The translations under genes were made by a program, and so were the position numbers. Of a stretch of 64,000 bases of DNA, positions 35,588 to 44,407 are shown one piece after another (position 1 is the first letter of the stretch; each line of letters opens with the position of its first letter). Source of the DNA: Lentzea indica (GTDB taxonomy: Bacteria; Actinomycetota; Actinomycetes; Mycobacteriales; Pseudonocardiaceae); contig NZ_VSRL01000002.1 of assembly GCF_012184385.1 (NCBI RefSeq), forward strand, positions 45,345-109,344. The letters are read 5' to 3'. The notes beneath the pieces were generated by a model. That model did no database searches, was not told where the DNA came from, and was given only the letters and a program-made list of their open reading frames with translations.

Positions 35588-36318
35588 CGCGTCCCTCCGA
35601 ACGGCAGCCGCGGGTCGACCGGCTGCGACTTCCAGGTGTCGCGCACCCACGCGTGCGCCGGGTCGTCACAGATCTCCCAGGCCCTGGGGCCGGGACCAGC
35701 CATGACGTTCAGGTAGTAGAGGTCGTAGCCGGGCGCGGCCATCGACGGCCCGTGCCAGCCGTGCGGGATCAGCACGACATCGCCGGTCCGCACCTCCGCG
35801 AGCACGTCGGTGGAGCCGTACACCCGCTGGTAGGCCATTCCGCCGCGGACGACCTCGAAGTAGTAGATCTCCTCGATGCCGTCGTGCCGGTGCGGCGGGT
35901 ACGACGACCAGTTGCCGCCGGGGGTCAGCACCTCGCAGACCATGAGCTTGTCCGCCTCGAACGTTCCCGGCATGCAGTAGTTGTGCACCTGACGGGAGCA
36001 GGTCCCGGCTCCGCGCAACTCGACCGGAACCGCCTCCGCCGGCCCGTACCTGGCAGGCAGCCTCCGCCCGGCTGTGGCCGAGGGCAGCGCGATCCGGCCA
36101 CGGCCGGTCACCGTCGCCTTGGCATCCCTTGGCAGGTAAGCGAAATCGGTGACCCCGTCGAACACGTCACCACGACCGGTCAGCTCGAACCGCTCACCGT
36201 CCACGGTGACCACGCAGGCACCGGACAGGGGCAGCACGAGCATCTCGGTGTCCCCGGTGGTGATCGTCTCGGCGCCGTCCAGTTCCAGGACCCGCAGCCG
36301 CGCGTGTCGCATGGTCAT
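35584..36318 (-). CDS. iolB: 5-deoxy-glucuronate isomerase
   Basis: The 244-residue bicupin starts at ATG 36318 in an ATGA overlap with the aldolase gene. Family motifs: VFDGVTDFAYLPRD, RYGPAEAVPVELRGAGTCSR, LTPGGNWSSYPPHRHDGIEE and VLIPHGWHGPSMAAPGYDLY, including the cupin His/Glu metal ligands. IolB is usually about 270-290 residues; this reading starts around 30 residues late compared with relatives, and the first N-terminal strands are missing. Coupled translation argues that the short form is genuine. Confidence 0.92.
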
Positions 36319-37190
36319 AGCAGTCCCACCGCGGTGTCCACGGCCTTCGACACGTCCCCGTCGTGCGGGTACAGCAGCGACCGTCCGACCACGAGCCCCT
36401 GCACGGTGGGCAGCGCCAACGCCTTGCGCCACGCGGCGAACGCGGCATCGGGGTCCGTCACGTCGCCGCCGAGCAGCAACGCGGGCAGCGTGGCGGCGGC
36501 CAGCACTCGCTCCATGTCGTCGACGACCGGAAGCTTCAACCAGGTGTGGGCGGAGGTGCGGCCCAGTCCGGACGCGATCGTGATCGACCTGATCACCGCG
36601 TCCGGGCTGAGGTCGTTGCGCAGCCGCCCGTCTGCCCAGCGGGACAGGAACGGCTCCACCATCGCCACGAGCCCGCGCCCGGCCAGGTCGTCGACCGCTC
36701 GGGCGGTGTTCTCCAGCATCGCCGGGGTGGCCGAGTCCTCGAGTGCGATACGGGTGAGCATCTTGCCGCCGTCGAAGCCCATCCGCTCGATCTGCTCGGC
36801 GTCGTAGCAGGCGAACCGGTCGTCGATCTCGAACACCGACCCGGCGAGGCCCGTGCGGTTCATCGAACCGAACACGGTCTTGCCCTCGAGCGCTCCGAGC
36901 AGCAGCAGGTCCTCGAGCACGTCCGCGGTCGCAAGCACCCCGGTGACACCAGGACGCTCCAGCGCCAGGCACAGCCGTTCCAGCAGCCTGCCGCGGTCGG
37001 CCATCGCCAGCGGGTCATCCCCCACGCCGTTGGCGCCGCGCGCGGGGTGGTCCGCCGCGATGATCATCATTCGCCCGTGGTCGCCGAGCGGAGACGCCGG
37101 ACGCCTGCGGCGAGCCGCCGCTTCGGTGATCGCCCCGGGATCGGTCACCCTCGTGGTCACGATCCGGCGCACCAGCTCAGCCGTTCTCAC
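36315..37190 (-). CDS. DeoC/Cgl0158-like aldolase of inositol operon
   Basis: The 291-residue protein starts at GTG 37190, 14 bases inside the end of iolC. It has ADHPARGANGVG at about 60-72, FGSMNRTGLAGSVFEIDDRF, FDGGKMLTRIALED, VEPFLSRWADGRLRNDL and LLGGDVTDPD, matching the Cgl0158-type class I aldolase family in actinobacterial iol operons. It would take the place of IolJ, cleaving 6-phospho-5-dehydro-2-deoxygluconate to DHAP and malonate semialdehyde. The function follows from operon content; the exact activity is inferred. Confidence 0.85.
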   Translation of the reverse strand: MRTAELVRRIVTTRVTDPGAITEAAARRRRPASPLGDHGRMMIIAADHPARGANGVGDDPLAMADRGRLLERLCLALERPGVTGVLATADVLEDLLLLGALEGKTVFGSMNRTGLAGSVFEIDDRFACYDAEQIERMGFDGGKMLTRIALEDSATPAMLENTARAVDDLAGRGLVAMVEPFLSRWADGRLRNDLSPDAVIRSITIASGLGRTSAHTWLKLPVVDDMERVLAAATLPALLLGGDVTDPDAAFAAWRKALALPTVQGLVVGRSLLYPHDGDVSKAVDTAVGLL

Positions 37191-38142
37191 GGAGCTTCTC
37201 CTCCACCTGTGCGCGAGTGGGCATCGCGTCGGAGCACGCCAGCTGGCCCGCCACGATCGCGCCTGCCGCATTGGCGAACCTGATGATCCGCTCGGTGTCC
37301 CAGCCGGAGAGCAACCCGAGGCACAGCGCGCCACCGAACGCGTCGCCCGCGCCGAGCCCGTTCACGACGTCGACCGGCAGCGGCGGTACCTCGACCTCGC
37401 CGGAGTCGTCGAGCGCGAGTACGCCCGCCGGCCCCTGTTTCACGACGGCAAGGCTGATTCCCTTGGCGCGCAAGGCTTTCGCGGCTTCCCGAGGGTCGCG
37501 CACACCGACCGCGTTGTCGCACTCGTCGAGGTTGCCGACCGCGACGGTCACGTGGTCCAGCGCCTCGCCGACGTACGACCGCGCCTGCTCCCGCGAGGAC
37601 CAGAACATCGGGCGGTAGTCCAGGTCGAGCACCGTGATCCCGGCCCGGTCCCGCGCTCGCAGCGCGGCCAGTGTCGCCGAGCGGCTCGGCTCCTGACACA
37701 AGCCGGTCACCGTGACCCAGAGGATCCGCGCCGACCTGATCGCGTCGAGATCCAGTTCGTCGGCCCTGATGTCGAGGTCGGGAGCCTTGGGGAAGCGGTA
37801 GAAGTACAGCGGGAAGTCGTCCGGCGGGAAGATCTCGCAGAACGTCACCGGCGTCGGCAGGCCCGGTGACGTTCCGACGTGGCCCGTGTGCACGCCGAAC
37901 CCCGCCAGCGCGGTGCGGACGAAGCGGCCGAAGGGATCGGCGCCGGTCTTGGTCACCAGGGCCGAGCTCAGGCCGTACCGGGCGGCCGCGACCGCGACGT
38001 TGGCCGAACTGCCGCCGAGGTACTTCCCGAACGCCGTCACGTCCTCCAGGCCGACACCGACCTCCAGCGGATAGACGTCCACCCCGGCCCTGCCCATCGT
38101 GAGCAGGTCGAACACTGCGCGAGCGGAGCGCATCCCAGTCAC
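37177..38142 (-). CDS. iolC: 5-dehydro-2-deoxygluconokinase (PfkB family)
   Basis: GTG 38142 (VTGMRSARAVFDLLTMGRAG) lies seven bases after AGGAGG, so I prefer it over the GTG at 38148. The 321-residue kinase has the PfkB signatures YLGGSSANVAVAAARYGL near the N-terminus and VNGLGAGDAFGGALCLGLLS with the catalytic Asp. It phosphorylates 5-dehydro-2-deoxygluconate. It is the promoter-proximal gene of the iol operon, facing the divergent sugar ABC transporter across 270 bases containing repeated operators. Confidence 0.93.
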   Translation of the reverse strand: MTGMRSARAVFDLLTMGRAGVDVYPLEVGVGLEDVTAFGKYLGGSSANVAVAAARYGLSSALVTKTGADPFGRFVRTALAGFGVHTGHVGTSPGLPTPVTFCEIFPPDDFPLYFYRFPKAPDLDIRADELDLDAIRSARILWVTVTGLCQEPSRSATLAALRARDRAGITVLDLDYRPMFWSSREQARSYVGEALDHVTVAVGNLDECDNAVGVRDPREAAKALRAKGISLAVVKQGPAGVLALDDSGEVEVPPLPVDVVNGLGAGDAFGGALCLGLLSGWDTERIIRFANAAGAIVAGQLACSDAMPTRAQVEEKLRENG

Positions 38143-38178
38143 GCGCACACCTCCTCGTGGCTCGGACTGTCACGTGCA

Positions 38179-38192
38179 ACTAGCACGATCTA
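38179..38192. promoter_or_regulatory. operator half-site on the iolC side
   Basis: ACTAGCACGATCTA is an exact inverted copy of TAGATCGTGCTAGT at 38270-38283. It contains the TAGCACGA core and lies about 40 bases before the iolC start, so it could be bound by the same regulator as the distal palindrome. Confidence 0.7.
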
Positions 38193-38269
38193 CCCGCCGT
38201 ACTATGCGGCCGGACGCAGCTCAGCGCAAGGCTTGACAACCCCTGTGACGGGAGCCATAGTGACCCCAC

Positions 38270-38290
38270 TAGATCGTGCTAGTAGCACGA
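38270..38290. promoter_or_regulatory. perfect 17-bp palindrome, candidate inositol-regulator operator
   Basis: TCGTGCTA-G-TAGCACGA (38274-38290) is perfectly symmetrical. Together with 38270-38273 it also repeats, in inverted orientation, the 14-mer at 38179. It is 125 bases before the binding-protein gene. Two sites 80-90 bases apart suggest looping or simultaneous control of the iol operon and the transporter. No regulator gene is adjacent. Confidence 0.8.
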
Positions 38291-38415
38291 GTGAGGACCA
38301 GCTCCCCACTGGTCGATCGGCTGGCCGATCGGCATCTGACCGCACGAACTCGCGATGACTTCGTAGCGCCGACCCTTCGCCATTACCGCCTGATGCACGA
38401 AGAGGTGCACGCACC

Positions 38416-39414
38416 ATGAAGAAGAACCGCGCACTGACCGCTCTCGCCGTTGCGGCCGCTGCTCTGCTGACCATCTCGGGATGCAGCAGCAGCGGCGGCA
38501 AACAAACCCAGGAACAGGGCGGCTCCAACGGTGCCGGACAGGCGAACACGCCCCGGATGAAGATCATGGTGATCCACCACGCGCCGCCGGGAGACACGTT
38601 CTGGGACATCATCCGCAAGGGTGCGGAGGCCGCCGCAGCCAAGGACAACGTCGAACTGGTCTACGCCGGCAGTATCCAGGCCCCCGAGCAGGCCAACCTG
38701 GTGCAGAACGCGATCGACCAGAAGGTCGACGGGATCGCGGTGACGCTCGCCGCGCCCGACGCGATGGCCGCTGTCGTCAAGAAGGCCAAGGACGCCGGAA
38801 TCCCACTGGTCGGCTTCAACGCCGGCGTGGACCGCTGGAAGAGCATGGGCCTGCTGTCCTTCTTCGGGCAGGACGAGAGCATCGCCGGCCAGGCGTTCGG
38901 CAACCGACTCAACGAGGCGGGTGCCAAGAAGGCGCTCTGCGTGATCCAGGAGCAGGGCCAGGTCCAGCTGGAGGCCCGCTGCGCCGGTGTGAAGCAGACG
39001 TTCAAGGGCACCAGCGAAGTGCTGTACGTCAACGGTCAGGACATGCCGTCGGTGCAGTCGACGATCCAGGCGAAGCTGCGCCAGGACACCAGCGTCGACT
39101 ACGTGGCGACGCTGGGCGCGCCGATCGCGCTCGCCGCGGTCAAGTCCGTGGCCGACGCGAGCAGCTCCGCGAAGGTCGCGACCTTCGACACCAACAAGGA
39201 ACTGGTGCAGGCGATCAAGGACGGCTCCATCCAGTTCGCCGTCGACCAGCAGCCGTACCTGCAGGGCTACCTCGCGGTCGACACGCTGTGGCTGCGCAAG
39301 ACCAACGGCAACTTCCCCGGCGGTGGTGAACAACCGGTGCTGACCGGCCCCGCGTTCATCACCAAGGACAACGTCGACGCGGTCGCCCAGTTCGCGGCCA
39401 AGGGCACGCGGTGA
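38416..39414 (+). CDS. sugar ABC transporter substrate-binding lipoprotein
   Basis: The 332-residue protein has a lipoprotein signal (lipobox LTISGCSS, Cys at about 23) and a periplasmic-binding-protein type 1 fold of the RbsB/IbpA type: DTFWDIIRKGAEAAA, VDGIAVTLAAPDAM, GIPLVGFNAGVDRW and ATFDTNKELVQAIKDGSI. It begins a transporter operon divergent from the iol genes, so myo-inositol or a related polyol is the likely ligand. Its stop overlaps the permease start (GTGA). Confidence 0.92.
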   Translation: MKKNRALTALAVAAAALLTISGCSSSGGKQTQEQGGSNGAGQANTPRMKIMVIHHAPPGDTFWDIIRKGAEAAAAKDNVELVYAGSIQAPEQANLVQNAIDQKVDGIAVTLAAPDAMAAVVKKAKDAGIPLVGFNAGVDRWKSMGLLSFFGQDESIAGQAFGNRLNEAGAKKALCVIQEQGQVQLEARCAGVKQTFKGTSEVLYVNGQDMPSVQSTIQAKLRQDTSVDYVATLGAPIALAAVKSVADASSSAKVATFDTNKELVQAIKDGSIQFAVDQQPYLQGYLAVDTLWLRKTNGNFPGGGEQPVLTGPAFITKDNVDAVAQFAAKGTR

Positions 39415-40475
39415 GCCCAGTGACACAGGCACTCGACGCACCCGCGGCCCAGGGCACCGACCGGCACGCACAGCTCACGCGCCGGTCGGCGGGCCGGAGG
39501 TTCCTGACCCGCCCGGAAGTCGGCTCCCTGGTCGGCGCGATCGCCGTGTTCGTGATGTTCTTCGCCGTAGCCGAACCGTTCCGGGCCGCCGCGTCGTTGT
39601 CGACGGTGCTCTACGCGAGCTCCACGATCGGGATCATGACGGTCGGCGTGGCGCTGCTGATGATCGGCGGGGAGTTCGACCTCTCCGCCGGCGTCGGCGT
39701 GACCACGTCCGCGTTGGCCGCGGGCATGTTCAGCTTCCAGTTCAGCACCAACGTGTGGGTCGGCGTGCTGGTCGCGCTGGTCGTCTCGCTGGCCGTCGGC
39801 TTCGTCAACGGGTACGTGCTGGTGCGTACCGGGTTGCCGAGCTTTCTCGTCACGCTCGCGACGTTCCTGATGTTGCAGGGCCTCAACATCGCGATCACCA
39901 AGCTGATCACCGGCGGCGTGGCGTCGGACTCGATCTCCGACATGGACGGGTTCGGCCAGGCCCAGGCGATCTTCGCCTCGGCGGTCACCATCGGCGGGAT
40001 CTCGGTGAAGATCACCGTGTTCTGGTGGCTGCTGTTCGTCGCGATCGCGACGTGGGTCCTGCTGCGGACCAGGATCGGCAACTGGATCTTCGCCGTCGGT
40101 GGGCAGTCCGACAGCGCGAGGGCGGTCGGCGTTCCGGTGAACCGCACGAAGATCGGCCTGTTCATGACGGTCGGCTTCCTGGCGTGGTTCACCGGCATGC
40201 ACACCCTGTTCGCGTTCAACACCGTCCAATCCGGACAGGGTGCGACCAACGAGTTGATCTACATCGCGGCGGCCGTCGTCGGCGGCTGCCTGCTCACCGG
40301 CGGGTACGGCTCCGCGATCGGCGGGGCCATCGGTGCCTTCATCTTCGGCATGACCACCCAGGGCATCGTCTACGCCAACTGGGACCCGGACTGGCTGAAG
40401 TTCTTCATCGGCGCCACTTTGCTCGCCGCGACCCTGCTCAACATGTGGGTCCGAACCCGCGCCGCCAGGAGGTGA
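39411..40475 (+). CDS. sugar ABC transporter permease (RbsC type)
   Basis: GTG 39411 opens a 354-residue permease of the BPD_transp_2 family with about 9-10 membrane helices. Family segments are [40 protein letters not shown] and [15 protein letters not shown]. The first 45 residues are hydrophilic. It is coupled to the binding protein and followed after four bases by the ATPase gene. It forms the membrane channel of the inferred inositol importer. Confidence 0.92.
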   Translation: MSPVTQALDAPAAQGTDRHAQLTRRSAGRRFLTRPEVGSLVGAIAVFVMFFAVAEPFRAAASLSTVLYASSTIGIMTVGVALLMIGGEFDLSAGVGVTTSALAAGMFSFQFSTNVWVGVLVALVVSLAVGFVNGYVLVRTGLPSFLVTLATFLMLQGLNIAITKLITGGVASDSISDMDGFGQAQAIFASAVTIGGISVKITVFWWLLFVAIATWVLLRTRIGNWIFAVGGQSDSARAVGVPVNRTKIGLFMTVGFLAWFTGMHTLFAFNTVQSGQGATNELIYIAAAVVGGCLLTGGYGSAIGGAIGAFIFGMTTQGIVYANWDPDWLKFFIGATLLAATLLNMWVRTRAARR

Positions 40476-40479
40476 CGAC

Positions 40480-41316
40480 ATGACCAGCAACACTGATGGC
40501 GTCGCGGTTGTCGAGCTGGACGGCGTCGGCAAGAACTACGGGAACATCTGCGCACTGAGCGGCGTCAGCCTCGCGGTCGAGGCATCGGAGGTGACGTGCA
40601 TCCTCGGTGACAACGGCGCCGGGAAGTCCACGCTCATCAAGGTGATCTCCGGTCTGCACTCCTACGACGAGGGCCGTTACCTCGTCGACGGCGAGCAGGT
40701 GCGGTTCACCTCGCCGAGGGACGCGCTGAACCGCGGGATCGCCACCGTGTACCAGGATCTCGCGGTCGTGCCGCTGATGTCGGTGTGGCGCAACTTCTTC
40801 CTCGGCTCGGAGGTCACGAAGGGCACCGGGCCGTGGCGCAGGCTGGACGTCACGGCCATGCGCGAGACCGCCGACGCCGAACTGCGGAAGATGGGCATCG
40901 ACCTGCCCGACATCGACCAGCCGATCGGCACGCTCTCCGGTGGCCAGCGCCAGTGCGTCGCGATCGCCCGCGCCATCCACTTCGGCGCGCGCGTGCTGAT
41001 TCTCGACGAACCCACTGCAGCGCTCGGCGTCAAGCAGGCGGGCGTGGTGCTGAAGTACGTCGCCGCCGCCCGTGACGCCGGGCTCGGCGTCATCCTCATC
41101 ACGCACAACCCGCACCACGCCTTCATGGTCGGCGACCACTTCGTCGTGCTGCGGCAGGGCCAAGTGGAGCTCAACGCTGCCCGGCGCGACCTCACGCTCG
41201 ACGCGCTGACCCTGCACATGGCCGGTGGCGCGGAGCTCGAGGAGCTCCGACACGAGCTCGACCGGCTGGAAGCTACCTCGACGTCCCCGGCAAGCGCTGG
41301 CTGGAAGAACGGCTGA
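40480..41316 (+). CDS. sugar ABC transporter ATPase (single NBD)
   Basis: The single-domain ATPase of about 260 true residues has Walker [15 protein letters not shown]-loop VYQDLAVV, signature [15 protein letters not shown], Walker [12 protein letters not shown] and H-loop LITHNPHHA. The family tail [20 protein letters not shown] is complete up to about residue 264. After that the frame runs 14 codons into DNA coding for an ABC-F protein in another frame, so the natural stop has been lost at a fusion. The ATPase itself is probably still functional. Confidence 0.88.
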   Translation: MTSNTDGVAVVELDGVGKNYGNICALSGVSLAVEASEVTCILGDNGAGKSTLIKVISGLHSYDEGRYLVDGEQVRFTSPRDALNRGIATVYQDLAVVPLMSVWRNFFLGSEVTKGTGPWRRLDVTAMRETADAELRKMGIDLPDIDQPIGTLSGGQRQCVAIARAIHFGARVLILDEPTAALGVKQAGVVLKYVAAARDAGLGVILITHNPHHAFMVGDHFVVLRQGQVELNAARRDLTLDALTLHMAGGAELEELRHELDRLEATSTSPASAGWKNG

Positions 41317-42296
41317 AAGCCACCGACAAGGCCGTGCTGGTCGTCAGCCACGACCGCGAGCTGCTGTCCAACGCCGCGACGCACGTCATCACGGTCGAGG
41401 CGCACTCCGCGTGGACGCACCCCGGCTCGTTCGCGACGTGGCACGCCGCCCGCGCGAAACGCATCGAGAAGCTCCTGGAAGATCATCGCCGCTGGAACGA
41501 GGAGCACGAGCGCCTCAAGGAGCTCGTCAGGACGCTCCAGCAGCAGGCGAAGTACTACGAGTCGATGGCGCCGAAGTACCGGGTCATGTGCGGGCGGCTG
41601 GAACGGTTCGAGGCCGCCGGTCCGCCACCGGAGATCCCGGCCGACGAGAAGGTCACCCCTCGTTTGAAGGGCGGCCGCACCGGCGTTCGCGCGATCACGT
41701 GCGAGGACCTGGAGCTCACCGGGCTGATGAAGCCGTTCTCTCAGGAGATCTTCTTCGGCGACCGGGTCGCGGTGCTGGGCTCGAACGGCTCCGGCAAGAG
41801 CCACTTCCTGCGGCTGCTCGGCGGCGATCAGGTGAACACGACCGGCGCGTGGAGGCTCGGCGCCCGCGTCGTGCCGGGCCTGTTCGCGCAGACTCACGAG
41901 CACCCGGAGTGGATCGGCCGCACGCTCGTGGACATCCTCTGGCACGGCGATGACCAACGCTCCGGCAAGGACCGGGGCGCCGCGATGTCCGTGCTGAAGC
42001 GCTACGGCCTCGACAAGGCGGGAGACCAGCGGTTCGAGAACCTGTCAGGCGGGCAGCAGGCGCGGTTCCAGATCCTCCTGCTGGAGCTGTCCGGGTCGAC
42101 GTTGCTGCTGCTCGACGAGCCGACGGACAATCTCGACCTCGCGTCGGCGGAGGCGCTGCAGAACGCGTTGAACGACTTCGAGGGCACGGTCGTGGCGGTC
42201 ACGCACGACCGATGGTTCGCCAAGTCGTTCGACCGGTTCCTGCACTTCCGGGCGGACGGTAAAGTGTCCGAAGTGGACGAACCGGTCTGGACGTAG
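41271..42296 (+). pseudogene. ABC-F ATPase fragment lacking most of its first NBD
   Basis: At 41271 the ABC-F sequence begins abruptly at the first Walker B distal part ([20 protein letters not shown]), then VVSHDRELL (H-loop), the linker with two long helices, and a complete second NBD: GSNGSGKSHFLR, LSGGQQARFQILLLELS, LLLLDEPTDNLDLASAE and AVTHDRWFAKSF. An intact ABC-F has about 530-550 residues; roughly 200 are missing from the front, including Walker A and the signature of NBD1. The first usable start is GTG 41334 (320 residues). Ribosome-protection activity would need both NBDs, so it is most likely dead. Confidence 0.85.
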
Positions 42297-42351
42297 TTTT
42301 CACCCGAATGAGCCCCTTCTGGGACTGAAAACAAGCCCTAGCTTCGATGGC

Positions 42352-43197
42352 ATGACCATTTCCACCGCCTACAGCAGGGACCTGGGCGACGAGCTGCGCC
42401 GGTTGCGCGAGACCTGCACGGGGCTGACGGGCCGTGCACTCGCCGTACAGCTTGGATGGGATCCAAGCAAGGTGTCCAACATCGAGCACGGCAAGGCGCG
42501 CGCCAGCGAGATCGACCTCGTGCAGCTGCTGACGGTGTGCGGCAAGGACATCGACTTCTTCGAGGACTTCCGCCGCCGTTACCGGCACGCCTTCGACCTG
42601 TACTTGGCGCAGGTGCCGGAGAACCTCCGCACCCTCGCCATGATCGAGTCGATGGCCTCGAAGATCGTCACCTATGACGCTCTGACGGCACCGGGTCTTC
42701 TGCAGACGAGGAGGTATGCACGCGAGCTGCTGATCGCGACCGGGGTCGAGGAACCTGAGAACGTCGAGAAGTTCGTCGACCTGCGCACCGAACGCCAGGC
42801 GATCCTGCGGCGGCCATACCCTCCGAAGTGCACGTTCTTCGTACATGAGCTGGCCCTCCAGATACGACTTGGTGATGACCAGGTCATGGAGGAGCAGTAC
42901 ATGCGCATGCTCTTCAAGACGCACTTTCTGCGCATCGTGCCCGCGAAGTTCATGCCCGTTGCTCTCCGGTCGAAGACCACCCTGTTCGAGTTCAAGAAGG
43001 CGCCACCGGTGGCCTACGCGGAGACCGACCTGGCCAAGGTCTTCGCCCAGGACGGCGCCGCCGTCAAGAAGGCGGAGAAGCTCTTCGCACGGTTGGATGA
43101 CATCGCCTTGGATGAGGAACAATCTCGGAGGAAGCTGGCGGAGTACGTCAGCGGACTGCGAAAGGATCCTCATGGCTCAGGACCGGACCTGGCGTAA
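42352..43197 (+). CDS. XRE-family regulator with DUF5753
   Basis: The 281-residue protein has an N-terminal helix-turn-helix (LRRLRETCTGLTGRALAVQL, GWDPSKVSNIEHGKA) and a DUF5753 C-terminal domain (IESMASKIVTYDALTAPGLL, RYARELLIATG, RTERQAILRR). This is the BldB-associated WhiJ-like regulator type that is very abundant in filamentous actinomycetes. Its 3' end overlaps the DUF397 gene by 26 bases, the standard arrangement of the WhiJ/DUF397 pair involved in developmental control. Confidence 0.92.
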   Translation: MTISTAYSRDLGDELRRLRETCTGLTGRALAVQLGWDPSKVSNIEHGKARASEIDLVQLLTVCGKDIDFFEDFRRRYRHAFDLYLAQVPENLRTLAMIESMASKIVTYDALTAPGLLQTRRYARELLIATGVEEPENVEKFVDLRTERQAILRRPYPPKCTFFVHELALQIRLGDDQVMEEQYMRMLFKTHFLRIVPAKFMPVALRSKTTLFEFKKAPPVAYAETDLAKVFAQDGAAVKKAEKLFARLDDIALDEEQSRRKLAEYVSGLRKDPHGSGPDLA

Positions 43198-43357
43198 GAG
43201 CACGTACAGCGGTGGCAGCGGCGACAGTGACTGCGTCGAAGTCTCGCTCGCCCAGGACGCTCTGGTGCGTGACTCCAAGAATGCGGGTGGCGCGGTTCTC
43301 GCGTTCTCCGCCGATGCCTGGCACGCGTTGGTCGGCCAGATCAAAGCTCCCAGCTGA
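43172..43357 (+). CDS. DUF397-domain protein
   Basis: The 61-residue protein carries the DUF397 signature: WRKSTYSGGSGDSDCVEVSL, VRDSKNAGGAVLAFSADAW. ATG 43172 lies within the end of the upstream DUF5753 gene. Such small proteins are thought to antagonise or assist the adjacent WhiJ-like regulator. Its end overlaps the GNAT gene on the other strand by 17 bases. Confidence 0.93.
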   Translation: MAQDRTWRKSTYSGGSGDSDCVEVSLAQDALVRDSKNAGGAVLAFSADAWHALVGQIKAPS

Positions 43358-43745
43358 CGAAGGCGCCGTCGTCGATCGACCCGCCCGCCTTCTTGTAGGT
43401 GGCCTGCGCCGCCGCGTCGCCCGCGGCGGTACCGGTCCACATCGCGTAGCAACCCCGTTCCGCCGCAAGGGCTTTCAGCGCCTCCACCAGCGCAGTGCCG
43501 ATGCCGCGCCGCAGGAACGCGTCGTCCACACCCAGCTCGTAGAGGAACATCTCGGTGCCTTTGTCCGGGTGTGTTGTCTCCACTCCGGACACGAACCCGG
43601 CCGGCTGGTCGCCGACGTAGGCGATCAGCAGATGGCTGTGGTCCTGGGCGAGGAACCGCGCGGTCGCCTCAGGTACAGGAGGCGCGTCGAACAGGTGCCC
43701 GGCGGCGAACACGTCGTCGGGGGAGGCGGCGCGGCGGATCTTCAT
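43341..43745 (-). CDS. GNAT acetyltransferase, AAC(3)-I-like
   Basis: The 134-residue N-acetyltransferase carries the acetyl-CoA pyrophosphate-binding motif in FLYELGVDDAFLRRGIGTAL and VEALKALAAERGCYAMWTGT. The preceding MFLYELGV strand and the late QATYKKAGG segment resemble AAC(3)-I-type aminoglycoside acetyltransferases. Whether it modifies a drug or an endogenous amine is unknown. It is monocistronic, divergent from the ceramidase-like gene. Confidence 0.82.
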   Translation of the reverse strand: MKIRRAASPDDVFAAGHLFDAPPVPEATARFLAQDHSHLLIAYVGDQPAGFVSGVETTHPDKGTEMFLYELGVDDAFLRRGIGTALVEALKALAAERGCYAMWTGTAAGDAAAQATYKKAGGSIDDGAFVSWEL

Positions 43746-43798
43746 ACCGCCAGGCTAAGCAATTTTTCTGTTCATCTCCGTGCGGTACAACCGCTGGC

Positions 43799-44407
43799 GT
43801 GTCGGTTGACGCCTACTGCGAACGTCTTGGACCCGGTATCTGGGCCGAGCCGCTCAACGCGATCACGAACCTCGCGTTCCTGATCGGCGCTCTGCTCCTG
43901 TTGCGCAAACAGGCTCCGCCGAGCCTGAAAGCACTGCCGATCCTGCTCGCGCTGGTCGGCCTTGCCAGCCTGAGCTTCCACACGCTCGCCACGCCGCTGA
44001 CCGGTGCCCTGGACAGCGCGTTCATCGCGGTCTTCGTCCTCTACTACGTGGTCGTGTTCGCGCACCACTACCGGCAGATCCGCTGGTCGCTGGCCTGGAT
44101 CGCCGCACCGGTCTTCATCGCGTTCGCCATCGCCGTTGGTCTGCTCGTCCGCGTCGGACCGGGCATCTACCTGCCGGCGCTGATCGCCCTGCTGATCCTC
44201 GCCCCGCTCGCGGGCGAAGACTGGAAGTGGTTCGCCGGAGCGGCAGGTGTGTTCGCGATCTCACTGACGCTCCGCACGCTCGACGACCCGCTGTGCGGCC
44301 AAATCACGATCGGCACGCACTTCCTGTGGCACATCCTCAACGCCGTCACGCTGTGGCTCGTGTCGGAAGCGATCATTCGACGAGCGCGGGCAGCTTCCCG
44401 TTCTTGA
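43799..44407 (+). CDS. ceramidase-family membrane protein
   Basis: GTG 43799 opens a 202-residue protein with about seven helices. The family residues are visible: CERLGPGIWAEPLNAITNLA at the N-terminus, ASLSFHTLATPLTGALDS (His and Asp) and GTHFLWHILNAVTLWL (two His). These are the alkaline-ceramidase/TLC-like zinc-site positions. A role in hydrolysing an amide-linked lipid is likely but the bacterial substrate is unknown. The end overlaps the DUF2252 gene by 35 bases on the opposite strand. Confidence 0.78.
   Translation: MSVDAYCERLGPGIWAEPLNAITNLAFLIGALLLLRKQAPPSLKALPILLALVGLASLSFHTLATPLTGALDSAFIAVFVLYYVVVFAHHYRQIRWSLAWIAAPVFIAFAIAVGLLVRVGPGIYLPALIALLILAPLAGEDWKWFAGAAGVFAISLTLRTLDDPLCGQITIGTHFLWHILNAVTLWLVSEAIIRRARAASRS

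Noticed and set aside
43341..43745. Calling the GNAT gene a drug-resistance gene
   Set aside because: The AAC(3)-I resemblance is in the general acetyl-CoA motif and flanking strands only, which does not establish substrate.
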